Origin: an uncultured Alphaproteobacteria bacterium
Lineage (GTDB): Bacteria; Pseudomonadota; Alphaproteobacteria; HIMB59; GCA-002718135
NCBI GenBank assembly: GCA_902560675.1
Contig: CACEMP010000001.1
Location: 1 to 64,000 of the forward strand
Length of the DNA: 64,000 nucleotides
Direction of reading: 5' to 3'
Positions 1-8,970 of the stretch are shown piece by piece (the first letter of the stretch is position 1; each line of letters begins with the position of its first letter). The notes beneath the pieces are model-generated. The model did no database searches and was not told the DNA's origin. It worked only from the letters and a program-made list of their open reading frames with translations. The translations under genes and the position numbers were made by a program.

Positions 1-251
1 AAAGCCGAAGTCTGTATTATGGATGTAATAATAATAACATTAAGTAATCTGATTGAGCCCTTTGTATTTAAGTAGATCATTAAAAGACCAATAAATAAAA
101 GACCTGTTATAGCTCCGCCAAGATTTCTTAGCCATGCTATATTGGTATTTTCAGCAACAGTTAAATTCACAAAACTATATGGAAAAATTAAAAAATAAAT
201 TCCATAAATTAAAGAAAAAATCGATAAAAATAATATGCTTAATCTGATCAT
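1..251 (-). CDS. partial multi-pass membrane protein of unknown family
   Basis: The start codon lies at 249-251 on the minus strand and the frame stays open to the left edge, so only the first 83 residues are visible. The protein begins MIRLSILFLS. It shows a hydrophobic helix at about residues 3-23, a polar stretch carrying WLRNLGG near residues 40-46, a second helix at about 45-62 and the start of a third near 68. This is the pattern of a small integral inner-membrane protein. I do not recognise the family and assign no function. It is divergent from the small membrane gene that starts at 320. Confidence 0.6.
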   Translation of the reverse strand, partial: MIRLSILFLSIFSLIYGIYFLIFPYSFVNLTVAENTNIAWLRNLGGAITGLLFIGLLMIYLNTKGSIRLLNVIIITSIIQTSA

Positions 252-319
252 TTACTAAAAACTATTTATTAAGATATAATTAGTATTGCAAATTAATTAT
301 TACTAAATATAGAAAATAT

Positions 320-553
320 ATGATCCGATTGTTAATAGTTTTAATAGTTATAGTAATTATACTATTTATTTTGAGATCAAGAGCCAAATCACAATATAAC
401 AATTACGGTAACTTTTATAGAAATTTAATTCTGATAGTCATAATTGGAGGTATAATCTTCTTCCTTGCAACAACTGGAAAATTCTTGATACCACAGTTAT
501 TAAACCTTATTAAAGTTGGTTTACCATTCTTGACAAAATTAATAGGAATATAA
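320..553 (+). CDS. small hypothetical membrane protein (77 aa)
   Basis: This 77-residue protein has two hydrophobic helices, at about residues 2-18 and 34-52, separated by a basic polar loop (RSRAKSQYNNYGNFYR), and a hydrophobic C-terminus. The layout resembles the membrane anchor that precedes the J domain in some alphaproteobacterial DnaJ-like proteins, but no J domain or HPD motif follows. That resemblance is only suggestive. Its stop codon overlaps the next start by one base (TAATG), so it is probably co-transcribed with the PhyH-family gene. No function is assigned. Confidence 0.55.
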   Translation: MIRLLIVLIVIVIILFILRSRAKSQYNNYGNFYRNLILIVIIGGIIFFLATTGKFLIPQLLNLIKVGLPFLTKLIGI

Positions 554-1416
554 TGAAATATTTTTCAACAAATGATCTACCCTTAAACGATGAAATGATT
601 AATTTTTGGAATAATAATGGATATTTGGTTATAGAAAATTTCAACACAGATAAAGAATGTAATGAATTAATGGAACGATCATCATATCTTATCGAACATA
701 ATAATTTTAATAATCAAAAATCTATTTTTGATACAGTTAATCAAGCTCATAATGATGATAGTTATTTTTTAGAATCAGGAGATAAAATTCGTTTTTTCTT
801 TGAAGAAAAAGCTAATTTAAATGATGATAACATAGAAGAAAATAAACATTTTATTGTAAATAAAATCGGTCATGCGTTGCATGACTTAGATAAAGTTTTT
901 TATAAATTTTCTCATAAACAAAAACTTCAAGATATTGCTTTATCACTTGGTTTCTCAAAACCAAAATTACTTCAGTCTATGTATATTTTTAAGCAACCTA
1001 AAATAGGCGGTGAAGTAGTTTGTCATCAAGATTCTACTTTTTTATATACTGAGCCAGAAAGTACTATCGGTTTCTGGTTTGCATTAGAAGACGCAAATAA
1101 AACAAACGGATGTTTACAGGTTGCAAGTGGAGGTCATAAAGGCCCATTAAGAAAACTTTTTAAAAAAGTAGACGGTAAAATGCAAATGATAGATCTAAAT
1201 GATGAACCATTTCCTGAAACTGATACTTTTGTAGAAGTAAAAAAAGGATCACTTGTTTTATTACATGGTAGACTTCCTCATTATTCATGTGAGAACACAA
1301 GTTTAAAATCAAGACATGCTTACACAATTCATGTAATTGATAATAACAACGAATATCCTAAATGGAATTGGTTACAAAGATCTTCAATACCTCTTAAAAG
1401 TTTTATTAATGACTAA
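553..1416 (+). CDS. phytanoyl-CoA dioxygenase (PhyH) family protein
   Basis: This is a 287-residue Fe(II)/2-oxoglutarate-dependent oxygenase of the PhyH family. The iron-binding facial triad is visible as His158-Gln-Asp160 and His243 (in LPHYS). Arg254 is placed to hold the 2-oxoglutarate carboxylate. The IGFWFALEDANKTNGCLQV stretch between them is typical of PhyH proteins. PhyH members hydroxylate fatty acyl-CoAs but also many small molecules, so the substrate is open. The gene overlaps the following nucleoside hydrolase by 8 bp, suggesting translational coupling and perhaps a role in nucleoside or modified-nucleoside catabolism (inference). No signal peptide is seen, so it is probably cytoplasmic. 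Confidence 0.85.
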   Translation: MKYFSTNDLPLNDEMINFWNNNGYLVIENFNTDKECNELMERSSYLIEHNNFNNQKSIFDTVNQAHNDDSYFLESGDKIRFFFEEKANLNDDNIEENKHFIVNKIGHALHDLDKVFYKFSHKQKLQDIALSLGFSKPKLLQSMYIFKQPKIGGEVVCHQDSTFLYTEPESTIGFWFALEDANKTNGCLQVASGGHKGPLRKLFKKVDGKMQMIDLNDEPFPETDTFVEVKKGSLVLLHGRLPHYSCENTSLKSRHAYTIHVIDNNNEYPKWNWLQRSSIPLKSFIND

Positions 1417-2353
1417 AAAAATAATTTTAGATTGTGATCCAGGTCATGATGATGCTGTAGCAATAATGTTAGCCGCTTCTTCTAAAGAGATTGACTTACT
1501 GGGTATCACCTGTGTTGGTGGAAATAGTGGTTTAAATAATACAGTAAATAATGCTCTTAAAGTTTGTACGTTAATTGAAAGAACGGACATCAAAGTTTAC
1601 TCTGGTGCAAATAAACCTATTCATTATGAATTATTTACAGCTGAATATGTTCACGGAAAAACTGGATTAGATAAAAAAGGTGATCCTATAATAATAGATA
1701 CAAATTATAAACCTCAAGAAAAACATGCAGTTGATTTCATAGTAGAAACTTGTAAATCTTCAACAGAGCAAATTTATTTATGCCCAACAGGACCTCTTAC
1801 AAATATTGCCCTAAGTTTAAAAAAAGATCCGTCAATTAAAGAAAATATAAAAGAAATAGTTTTTATGGGTGGGGCTGCTATGTGCTTAGGAAATACTACA
1901 CCTTCCGCTGAATTTAATATTTATGTGGATCCACATGCAGCTAATATTGTTTTAGAATCAGGTATTCCTTTAACAATGATGGGTTTAGATGTTACTCATC
2001 AGGTCAATGTAAATTCAAAAATTATCAAATCAATGAATGAAAATAAAAATAAAAGTTCTAAGTTTTTTGGAGAACTGATGGAATTTTATACAATATTTCA
2101 TAAAGAATTGTACGAAACTGAGGAAACGCCTTTGCATGACCCATGTGTCATTGCATATTTATTAGATCCATCAATTTTTAGTGGAAAAGAAGTTAATGTC
2201 ACAGTTGAAGAAAATTCTGAATTAACAAGAGGGGAGACCGTTGTTGATTGGCTTGGTGTTACCAAAAGACCAGTAAATTGTTATGTGATGAATGAAGCTA
2301 ATGATGAAAAATTTTTTCAATTACTTAAAGCTAAATTATCGTTATTACCTTAA
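1409..2353 (+). CDS. nucleoside hydrolase (IUNH family, RihA/RihB-like)
   Basis: This 314-residue enzyme should hydrolyse ribonucleosides to free base and ribose. The N-terminal calcium- and ribose-binding signature DCDPGHDDA is present (Asp10, Asp14, Asp15 from the chosen start). The late HDPCVIAYLLDPS segment supplies another expected metal ligand. I chose the ATG at 1409 because the hallmark motif then begins at residue 8, as is usual in the family. An upstream in-frame start at 1337 would lie inside the PhyH gene. The HDPC form suits the pyrimidine-preferring RihA/RihB branch, but specificity cannot be read with certainty. It converges on psuG with a 4 bp overlap of the 3' ends, making a nucleoside-degradation neighbourhood. 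Confidence 0.92.
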   Translation: MTKKIILDCDPGHDDAVAIMLAASSKEIDLLGITCVGGNSGLNNTVNNALKVCTLIERTDIKVYSGANKPIHYELFTAEYVHGKTGLDKKGDPIIIDTNYKPQEKHAVDFIVETCKSSTEQIYLCPTGPLTNIALSLKKDPSIKENIKEIVFMGGAAMCLGNTTPSAEFNIYVDPHAANIVLESGIPLTMMGLDVTHQVNVNSKIIKSMNENKNKSSKFFGELMEFYTIFHKELYETEETPLHDPCVIAYLLDPSIFSGKEVNVTVEENSELTRGETVVDWLGVTKRPVNCYVMNEANDEKFFQLLKAKLSLLP

Positions 2354-3258
2354 GTATAAAAACTCTTTGCAATCTTTCCAGCTAAATTTGCATTATTAAT
2401 TATTAAAGATACATTAGCATTTAGAGTTTGATTTTTTGATTGTTCGTTAATTTCTTTTATAAGAAATGGTGTTAATTCTTTTCCACTAATATTATTTCTA
2501 TCAGCTTTTATTGTTGCGTCATTAATCCATTTTTCTACATCATTTTTATTAAGCGCTTTTTCAAATGGAACTTTATTAAATATGAGAATTGATTTATTAT
2601 TTTCTATATTTTCATTAAGTTTTAAAAAAGAGGAAATTTCATGAATTTCATCAAATTTATTATCGACTTTATTTTCTGTTTCTTCATACCAAAAACCAGG
2701 CATATAATTTGTTTGATAACCAATCCTTGTAATTCCTAAAGTTTCAAGAAGTTCATTTGTTTTACTTAAATCTAAAATAGATTTAGCACCACTACAGATT
2801 ACAAAATTTGAATTCTCAGAAAGTGCATATAGATCTGCAGATACATCATTGGTATTTTCAGCATTTAGATGCACACCACCAATTCCTCCTGTTGCAAAAA
2901 ATCTTATTTGAAATTTAGAAGCTATAGAAATCGTACTTGCTACTGTCGTAGCAGCATTTTCTTTATTAAATATTGATAAATTTATATTGTGGTTTGAAAC
3001 TTTTTGTACATTTTTCTCTTTTGCTAATATTTGAATATCTTCTTGCGATAATCCTATTTTAACCTTACCTCTAATTATTCCTATTGTCGCAGCAATTGCA
3101 CCGTTATCTTCAACTGCCTTTATAGACTCATTTGCGACTTTAATATTTTCTGGATAGGGCAATCCATGACTAATCAATGTACTTTCTAAAGCTACTATTG
3201 GTTTTTTTCTATTTATTGCTTCTTGAACTTTTTTACTTATCTCAAATATTTGATGCAT
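2350..3258 (-). CDS. psuG: pseudouridine-5'-phosphate glycosidase
   Basis: PsuG reversibly cleaves the C-glycosidic bond of pseudouridine 5'-phosphate to uracil and ribose 5-phosphate. The 302-residue length fits the family. The signature stretches are present: ALESTLISHGLPYPEN near residues 23-38 carries the conserved glutamate, and FATGGIGGVHL lies at about 121-131. It starts one base after the stop of the upstream PfkB kinase, so the two form a psuK-psuG operon reading leftward. Together they would phosphorylate pseudouridine and split it, salvaging uracil and ribose phosphate from RNA turnover or from dissolved organic matter. Confidence 0.95.
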   Translation of the reverse strand: MHQIFEISKKVQEAINRKKPIVALESTLISHGLPYPENIKVANESIKAVEDNGAIAATIGIIRGKVKIGLSQEDIQILAKEKNVQKVSNHNINLSIFNKENAATTVASTISIASKFQIRFFATGGIGGVHLNAENTNDVSADLYALSENSNFVICSGAKSILDLSKTNELLETLGITRIGYQTNYMPGFWYEETENKVDNKFDEIHEISSFLKLNENIENNKSILIFNKVPFEKALNKNDVEKWINDATIKADRNNISGKELTPFLIKEINEQSKNQTLNANVSLIINNANLAGKIAKSFYT

Positions 3259-3259
3259 A

Positions 3260-4147
3260 CTATTTTACACTCACTTTCTTAGAAAGATTTTTAATTTTTA
3301 AAAAATCACTCTTAGTTTTTAGACTTTTACCACTAGCATAATAAGATCCGCATGCTACAGAAGTTTTCAGAATATAATTCATTTTTTCATTTATACTGAA
3401 CAAATACAGCATCATAGCTGCTAGTGCGTCTCCAGCTCCATTTTCGTTTACTACTTTGATTGATGGGGGTTTTATTTTTTTTATAAATTCATTACTTCCA
3501 AAGATTACATTATTTTTTGAATTAGTAGTAATTATTTTTATTTTTTTATTTTGTTTTAATATTTTTTTTACACCTACTATTATATTTGAAGAATTTGTAA
3601 GTTTAAGTAACTCTGCTTTATTTAAAAATATAAAATCGATTTTATTTATAATCCTTTTAATTTTAATTACTTTATGCACTGATGTTGCGCACACTATAAT
3701 TTTATTTTTTTTTGATAGTTTATTTATTGATTTTTCCAAATAGGTTTTAGAAAAATTTAGATCAAATATTATATTTTTATTTTTGATGTTTGGTATTTTT
3801 AAAGATTTATTATTTTCATATTCATCTGTGTTAGCTAATCCTAATAAAAATTTATTATTTTTATCTGATAAAGCTAAATAGTATCTATCTGCATAATTTT
3901 TATTCACTTGATGAAAATATATTTTTTTTGATATTTTTTTTCTAATCTCTTCATTGATAGCTAAACTATAAAAGTTTACATCAACAAAATTTGAAAGTAA
4001 TTCTGCAATATTGTACGCCACTCCACCAATTCTGCTTTTTTGTGTAATTTGATTAGATCTAAAATTAATAATATTTTTTTTAAGATTTAATAAATAATCG
4101 TGATGAATTGCCCCAATACAAACAAAAATGTTTTTAGATTTCAGCAT
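3260..4147 (-). CDS. psuK: PfkB-family carbohydrate kinase, probable pseudouridine kinase
   Basis: This is a 295-residue ribokinase-like (PfkB) kinase. It carries the N-terminal substrate motif RIGGVAYNIAELL and the C-terminal catalytic and anion-hole motif NENGAGDALAAMM, whose Asp acts as the base. The family phosphorylates sugars and nucleosides. Its position directly upstream of psuG identifies the likely substrate as pseudouridine, which is a context-based call. The sequence is unusually lysine- and asparagine-rich. The start codon lies back-to-back with the rightward kinase-aminotransferase gene, one base apart, so each promoter must lie inside the other gene. Confidence 0.85.
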   Translation of the reverse strand: MLKSKNIFVCIGAIHHDYLLNLKKNIINFRSNQITQKSRIGGVAYNIAELLSNFVDVNFYSLAINEEIRKKISKKIYFHQVNKNYADRYYLALSDKNNKFLLGLANTDEYENNKSLKIPNIKNKNIIFDLNFSKTYLEKSINKLSKKNKIIVCATSVHKVIKIKRIINKIDFIFLNKAELLKLTNSSNIIVGVKKILKQNKKIKIITTNSKNNVIFGSNEFIKKIKPPSIKVVNENGAGDALAAMMLYLFSINEKMNYILKTSVACGSYYASGKSLKTKSDFLKIKNLSKKVSVK

Positions 4148-4148
4148 T

Positions 4149-7100
4149 ATGAACTATACACCTTTTATGTCAGTTTTTGATGTTGATCCACCTATTATTG
4201 ATAATAAACATTTAATTAAATGGTTAAAGATAAATTTTTCTTTCTTAAGAAATAAATTACTCAGAATTAAACAACTTGATAGTGAAAGGGATATAAATTT
4301 TATTATATTCATAAATAATAAAAAAAAATATGTATTAAAAATTTCAAACCCATCAGAAAAAGTAAATATATTAAAATACCAAGATAGATTAATTAATTAT
4401 TTACGAAGTGATCTTAGTCTTAAATCTTTTATACCAAAAATATATCATACAAAGATTGTAAAATATTTAGATAAAAAAAATAGAGAATGCTTTGTTAGGA
4501 TCTTATCTTATATTGAAGGGCGAATGTATGGAGATACAAAAAGTAACGATAAAATTGAAAATTCTTTAGGTAAGTTACTTGGAAAAGTATCAACTAAATT
4601 GCAAACATTTAACGATATAGATGCTCATAGAAATTTTATTTGGGATCCATCAAATATAAAATGGATTAAAAAAGATATTAGTATTTTTAGTGGTTCAAAA
4701 AAATTAATTTTATTAAAATGTTTTTCAGAATATGAAAAATTTGTAAAAAATAATTTAAATAAATTAAGATATTCAATAACTCATTCAGATCCAAATAATT
4801 ATAATATTGTTATTAAAAAAAACAATGTTTGTGGTTTACTAGATTATGGAGATTCTATTTATTCTCCAACAATAAATGATTTAGCTATATGTCTTTCATA
4901 TGCATTAATGAATAATAATAATATTTATCTTACACTTAAAAATATAATAACAGAGTACAATAAACAGTTTTCTATTAATGAGGATGAAATTAATTCATTA
5001 ATATCATTATGTAAGTCAAGACTTATGATTACTGTTGTAATGGCAAAAAAACAAAGAATTAAATATCCATCAAATCAATATTTAAGTATTAGTGAGAAAG
5101 ATGCATGGTCTTTATTAGAAAAATTAGACAAAATTCCTATCAATTTTTTAATATATATTGTTCGCGAAATATGCGGCTTTGATATTATTCAACACCATAA
5201 TGAAACTATTAATTATATAAATAAATTCAACTTTGGTAATATTTTTAATTTTAATTTACTTGATAAAAATAAATCTATCTTAAAATTAAGTTCTGATTCA
5301 CCTTTATTAAAAGGTAACCCAGATAATAGTTCGCTTAAGAAAAGAGTTAATAAAATATTTAAAGAAGATAATTCTCGTATAGGAATAGGTTTATACAACG
5401 AAAAAAGAAAAGTTTATAAGGGACCTAACTTTATTTCTGAATTAAATGCGAATGAAAGACGTAATATTCATTTAGGCGTAGATATCTTTATTGATCAAGG
5501 AACAGATTTATTTGCGCCAATAGATGGTAAAATTATAATTTTAAAAAATAATAATTTTAAATATGACTATGGTCCCACTCTAGTTTTAGAACATAGTTTT
5601 AAAAAATATAAATTTTATACTCTATACGGTCATTTATCCAAAATAATTTTTCAAAAACTAAAAATTGGAAAAAAAATTAAGAAAGGTGAATGGATTGGCA
5701 AGATTGGTAATTCTAATGAAAATGGAAAATGGTTACCACATTTACATTTTCAAATTATTTTAGATTTATTAGGACATGATAAGAATTTTCCAGGAGTAGG
5801 TGAAGAATTTTTATTCAATATTTGGAATAAAATTTCACCTGATCCAAATTTAATTCTACGAATTCCAAAATCTTTTTATTTTAATAATAATAATTTTAAA
5901 GATACTTTAAAAAAAAGAAGAAAAAATATTTCTGATAATTTATCAATTTCTTACAAGAAACCTCTTCATATGCTTGAAGCTAAAGATCAGTATTTTTTTG
6001 ATAGATATGGCAGGAGATACTTAGATTGTGTAAATAACATTTCCCATGTTGGGCATTCAAATTCCTATGTCCATGAAGCTATGACTAAGCAAAATTTAAA
6101 ACTTAATACTAATACAAGATATCTATACGATACAATTAACGATTATAGTGAATTACTTTTAAGTAAGTTTCCAAAGAAATTAAATAAGATATTTTTCGTA
6201 TGTACAGGATCTGAAGCTAATGATTTAGCTTATAGAATAGCTCAAACATATACTAGTGCAAAAGATGTCTTTGTGATGGACAATGCTTATCATGGGCATA
6301 CCAATGCTTTAATTGATCTAAGTCCATACAAATTTAATAGTAAGGGTGGTTTAGGTAAAAAAGATTATGTTCACGTATTAGATATGCCTGATCCTTTAAG
6401 AGGTAAGTGGAGATATCAAAATTCAAATTGGATTCAAAAATATATAGATGAAGCTAAAAGAGTAATTAGAAATAAAATTAAAGAAACAAAAATTGCATGT
6501 TTTTTTACTGAAAGTATACTTGGTTGTGGTGGTCAAGTAATTCTTCCAAAAAATTATTTAAAAGAAATATTTTCAGAAATTAGAAAAAACAATGCATTAT
6601 GTATTGTTGATGAAGTACAAACTGGTTTTGGACGAGTTGGAAGAAATTTTTGGTCATTTGAAGAGCATGATGTCGTTCCTGATATAGTAACCTTGGGAAA
6701 ACCTATGGGTAATGGTCACCCTATAGCTGCTGTTATAACTTCAGAAAAAATAGCTTCAACTTTTAATAATGGGATGGAATATTTTAATTCATTCGGTGGT
6801 AATCCTGTTTCCTGCGCTATAGGTAAAGCAGTATTAGAGACTATTGATAATAATAAATTACAAAAAAATGCTTTGTTAGTTGGTAATTATTTTTTAAAAG
6901 AATTAAAAAAAATCCAACTTAAATATAAAAAATATATTAGTGAAGTTAGAGGTAGGGGGCTTTTTTTAGGAATAGATATTATTCAAAATAGTAATGTGTC
7001 TAAACCAAACAAAAAATTAGCTAAATTGCTTATTAATTATATGAGAAATCAAGGTATTTTGTTGAGTACTGATGGCCCTTATGAAAATGTTATTAAAATA

Positions 7101-7178
7101 AAACCTCCTCTTGTATTTACAAAATTAAATGTTGATCAGGTATGTAAAAACTTAGAAACTTTCTTTAAAAAATTATAA
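4149..7178 (+). CDS. three-domain fusion: APH-type kinase + M23 peptidase + class III aminotransferase/phospho-lyase
   Basis: Counted from the ATG at 4149 (1009 aa), three domains follow each other. First, an aminoglycoside-phosphotransferase fold at about residues 40-325 has the catalytic loop HSDPNNYN (His212, Asp214) and the metal-binding LDYGD. Second, a LytM/M23 domain at about 405-570 has intact zinc motifs HLGVD (His441, Asp445) and HLHF (His531, His533). Third, a class III PLP aminotransferase spans about 600-1009 with TGSEAND, DEVQTGFGR and the PLP lysine Lys851 in TLGKPMGNG. The kinase and aminotransferase resemble human hydroxylysine kinase and the 5-phosphohydroxylysine or phosphoethanolamine ammonia-phospho-lyases. 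A phosphorylate-then-eliminate role on an amino alcohol is therefore likely (inference). The role of the M23 domain is unclear because no signal peptide is seen. An in-frame start at 4167 is also possible. Confidence 0.88.
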   Translation: MNYTPFMSVFDVDPPIIDNKHLIKWLKINFSFLRNKLLRIKQLDSERDINFIIFINNKKKYVLKISNPSEKVNILKYQDRLINYLRSDLSLKSFIPKIYHTKIVKYLDKKNRECFVRILSYIEGRMYGDTKSNDKIENSLGKLLGKVSTKLQTFNDIDAHRNFIWDPSNIKWIKKDISIFSGSKKLILLKCFSEYEKFVKNNLNKLRYSITHSDPNNYNIVIKKNNVCGLLDYGDSIYSPTINDLAICLSYALMNNNNIYLTLKNIITEYNKQFSINEDEINSLISLCKSRLMITVVMAKKQRIKYPSNQYLSISEKDAWSLLEKLDKIPINFLIYIVREICGFDIIQHHNETINYINKFNFGNIFNFNLLDKNKSILKLSSDSPLLKGNPDNSSLKKRVNKIFKEDNSRIGIGLYNEKRKVYKGPNFISELNANERRNIHLGVDIFIDQGTDLFAPIDGKIIILKNNNFKYDYGPTLVLEHSFKKYKFYTLYGHLSKIIFQKLKIGKKIKKGEWIGKIGNSNENGKWLPHLHFQIILDLLGHDKNFPGVGEEFLFNIWNKISPDPNLILRIPKSFYFNNNNFKDTLKKRRKNISDNLSISYKKPLHMLEAKDQYFFDRYGRRYLDCVNNISHVGHSNSYVHEAMTKQNLKLNTNTRYLYDTINDYSELLLSKFPKKLNKIFFVCTGSEANDLAYRIAQTYTSAKDVFVMDNAYHGHTNALIDLSPYKFNSKGGLGKKDYVHVLDMPDPLRGKWRYQNSNWIQKYIDEAKRVIRNKIKETKIACFFTESILGCGGQVILPKNYLKEIFSEIRKNNALCIVDEVQTGFGRVGRNFWSFEEHDVVPDIVTLGKPMGNGHPIAAVITSEKIASTFNNGMEYFNSFGGNPVSCAIGKAVLETIDNNKLQKNALLVGNYFLKELKKIQLKYKKYISEVRGRGLFLGIDIIQNSNVSKPNKKLAKLLINYMRNQGILLSTDGPYENVIKIKPPLVFTKLNVDQVCKNLETFFKKL

Positions 7179-7764
7179 AATATATTCCATAACTAATCAT
7201 TAGCATGCCAATGGTTAGATCAATCCAAAACCAAGTTTTATTTGAATAAATATATTTTGATAAGAACTTTGACATATATCCCAAAGAAAAGAAAAATAAA
7301 AAACTAGCTGAAATTGCTCCAATGCCAAATGAAAATTGATCATTAAAATTTGTTGATAATGATCCCAGCAAAATAATTGTATCTAGATAAACATGAGGAT
7401 TTGCGTATGTAATAAGGAGTAATGTGATTAATATTTTACCGAATTCGTTAATTAAATTTAATTCTTTATTTATATCTTTAAATTTATTTAATTTTATAAC
7501 TTTATTTAATCCATAAAATATAAGCCAAATTCCACCTAATACTTTTATTATTCCTATAATACTTGGATTAATTTGAACAATATAATTAGATAGATATATT
7601 CCGATTATAATTAGTAAACTGTCTGATAGACTGCAAAATAAAGTAACTGTAAAAACATAAGATTTTTTAAGTCCTTGCTGAATTACAAATAAATTTTGAG
7701 GTCCTATGGCTATAATTAATGTTCCTCCAATTATTAACCCTTGGATAAAATCATAAATATACAT
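7165..7764 (-). CDS. LysE/ArgO-type amino acid exporter
   Basis: This 199-residue protein has about six hydrophobic helices. Its first segment carries GPQNLFVIQQGLK, the signature of the LysE/ArgO branch that exports basic amino acids. The final 14 bases overlap the convergent end of the kinase-aminotransferase fusion. If that fusion handles hydroxylysine or a related amine, a lysine-type exporter beside it would make sense as relief from excess, but that is inference from position. The substrate cannot be read from the sequence. Confidence 0.85.
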   Translation of the reverse strand: MYIYDFIQGLIIGGTLIIAIGPQNLFVIQQGLKKSYVFTVTLFCSLSDSLLIIIGIYLSNYIVQINPSIIGIIKVLGGIWLIFYGLNKVIKLNKFKDINKELNLINEFGKILITLLLITYANPHVYLDTIILLGSLSTNFNDQFSFGIGAISASFLFFFSLGYMSKFLSKYIYSNKTWFWIDLTIGMLMISYGIYFIIF

Positions 7765-7799
7765 ATTGCCTTAAATTGTAATTACACTATTTTAAAAAT

Positions 7800-8258
7800 A
7801 TGCACAAAATTATATTGTTTAGTTTGTTTATTTTATTATCAAATAATGTTTATGGAGAAATGATAAAACCAGACCCTTCAATTGGCCCTAAAGAAGTTAT
7901 TTCAATTCAATTAAAAGCACTACAAAAAAATAATTTACCTTTTGACGATGCCGGTATTGAACAAACTTGGGAATTTGCACATCCAAATAATAGAATGTAC
8001 ACAGGTCCTCTAGACAATTTTATTAGGATGATTAAAAATCCATCTTACGCAATGATGATAGATCACTTAGAACACAATATAATTCCTGTTCAGGAACAAG
8101 AAAAAAGTTCATATTACTTTGTAGAGCTTACAGATAGTAATGGAAAAAAATTTGGTTTCGAATGGACAGTAGAAAAAGTAGAACAAAACGGTGAGTTTAA
8201 AGATTGCTGGATGACTGTCGGCGTTTCTAGACCAATGCCTTTATCACAAGCATCATAG
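7800..8258 (+). CDS. secreted DUF4864-family protein
   Basis: This 152-residue protein begins with a signal peptide (hydrophobic residues about 4-15, probable cleavage after VYG at 17-19). The mature part matches the DUF4864 pattern: PKEVISIQLKALQ, then DAGIEQTWEFAHPNNR, then the TGPLDNFIRMI segment. The fold is NTF2-like in general appearance. The function of this family is not known. It would be periplasmic. The last base of its stop codon is the first base of the next gene's GTG start, so the two are probably translated together. Confidence 0.75.
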   Translation: MHKIILFSLFILLSNNVYGEMIKPDPSIGPKEVISIQLKALQKNNLPFDDAGIEQTWEFAHPNNRMYTGPLDNFIRMIKNPSYAMMIDHLEHNIIPVQEQEKSSYYFVELTDSNGKKFGFEWTVEKVEQNGEFKDCWMTVGVSRPMPLSQAS

Positions 8259-8914
8259 TGTGCGGAAGATTTACAAGCACTGAAGATAAAGAAAAAATTA
8301 CAAAACTATTTCCTAACTCAGAAGTTTTAAATTACGCACATAAGTCTTACAATATATCACCTTCTAATATCGTTAATATAATTTATGAAAATAATCATAA
8401 ACTTATAATAGATACTTTTATTTGGAGTTATAGTTTTTTTAGTAAACAAAATAATGTTACTCAATTTGTTATTAATGCAAGAATTGAAACGATTAATGAT
8501 AAATATTTATTTAAAGAATCATTTACTAAAAGAAAATGTCTTATTATTGCAAATGGATATTATGAATGGAAAAATATAAATAATCAAAAACAACCCTATT
8601 TAATATCAATTCCTAGAAATGAATTATTATTTTTTGGTGGAATTTGGAGGGAAGAAATAAGAGATAATAAAAAAATGAATGTTGTCTGTATCATTACTAA
8701 GGAGGCAAATGAAAATCTATCCCATATACATAATAGAATGCCTCTTATTATGTCTCATAATGAGGGTTTTGATTTTCTTAATGATAATGAAAATGAATTT
8801 CTACATAAAAACAAAAGTGTTATCGAGGATGATTTAGACTTTTATCCAGTATCAAAAATTGTAAATAATCCAAAAAATAATGATGAAAATTGCCTTAAAG
8901 AAATTTCTTTATAA
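8258..8914 (+). CDS. SRAP/YedK (HMCES-like) abasic-site processing protein
   Basis: Members of this family covalently cap abasic sites in single-stranded DNA through a cysteine exposed when Met1 is removed. That cysteine is Cys2 in the opening MCGRFTS. The other active-site residues are visible: Asn73 and Glu77 in NARIETI, Glu103 in YYEW, and His158 in HIHNRMP. The start is a GTG that overlaps the preceding stop by one base and is required to place Cys2 correctly. The 218-residue length is normal. It should act in the cytoplasm in DNA repair or replication-fork protection. Confidence 0.92.
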   Translation: MCGRFTSTEDKEKITKLFPNSEVLNYAHKSYNISPSNIVNIIYENNHKLIIDTFIWSYSFFSKQNNVTQFVINARIETINDKYLFKESFTKRKCLIIANGYYEWKNINNQKQPYLISIPRNELLFFGGIWREEIRDNKKMNVVCIITKEANENLSHIHNRMPLIMSHNEGFDFLNDNENEFLHKNKSVIEDDLDFYPVSKIVNNPKNNDENCLKEISL

Positions 8915-8937
8915 TATTTAAATTTTTTTATCGCTTT

Positions 8938-8943
8938 TATAAT
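8938..8943 (+). promoter_or_regulatory. candidate -10 element for the mcl-mtkAB operon
   Basis: A perfect TATAAT hexamer lies 28-33 bases upstream of the mcl start in the only sizeable gap before that operon. No convincing TTGACA-like -35 element lies at the right distance. In such AT-rich DNA a chance match is quite possible, so this is tentative. Confidence 0.3.
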
Positions 8944-8970
8944 ATTAATCAAATATATAATTTTTTTTTA

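Noticed and set aside
1337-1408. Upstream start for the nucleoside hydrolase
   Set aside because: It would lie inside the PhyH gene and push the DPGHDD motif about 24 residues further from the N-terminus than usual.
3456-3743. Open frame of 95 codons on the plus strand within psuK
   Set aside because: It is antisense to a well-supported kinase gene, is dominated by Phe/Ile/Leu as expected from reading A-rich DNA in reverse, and has no recognisable motif.
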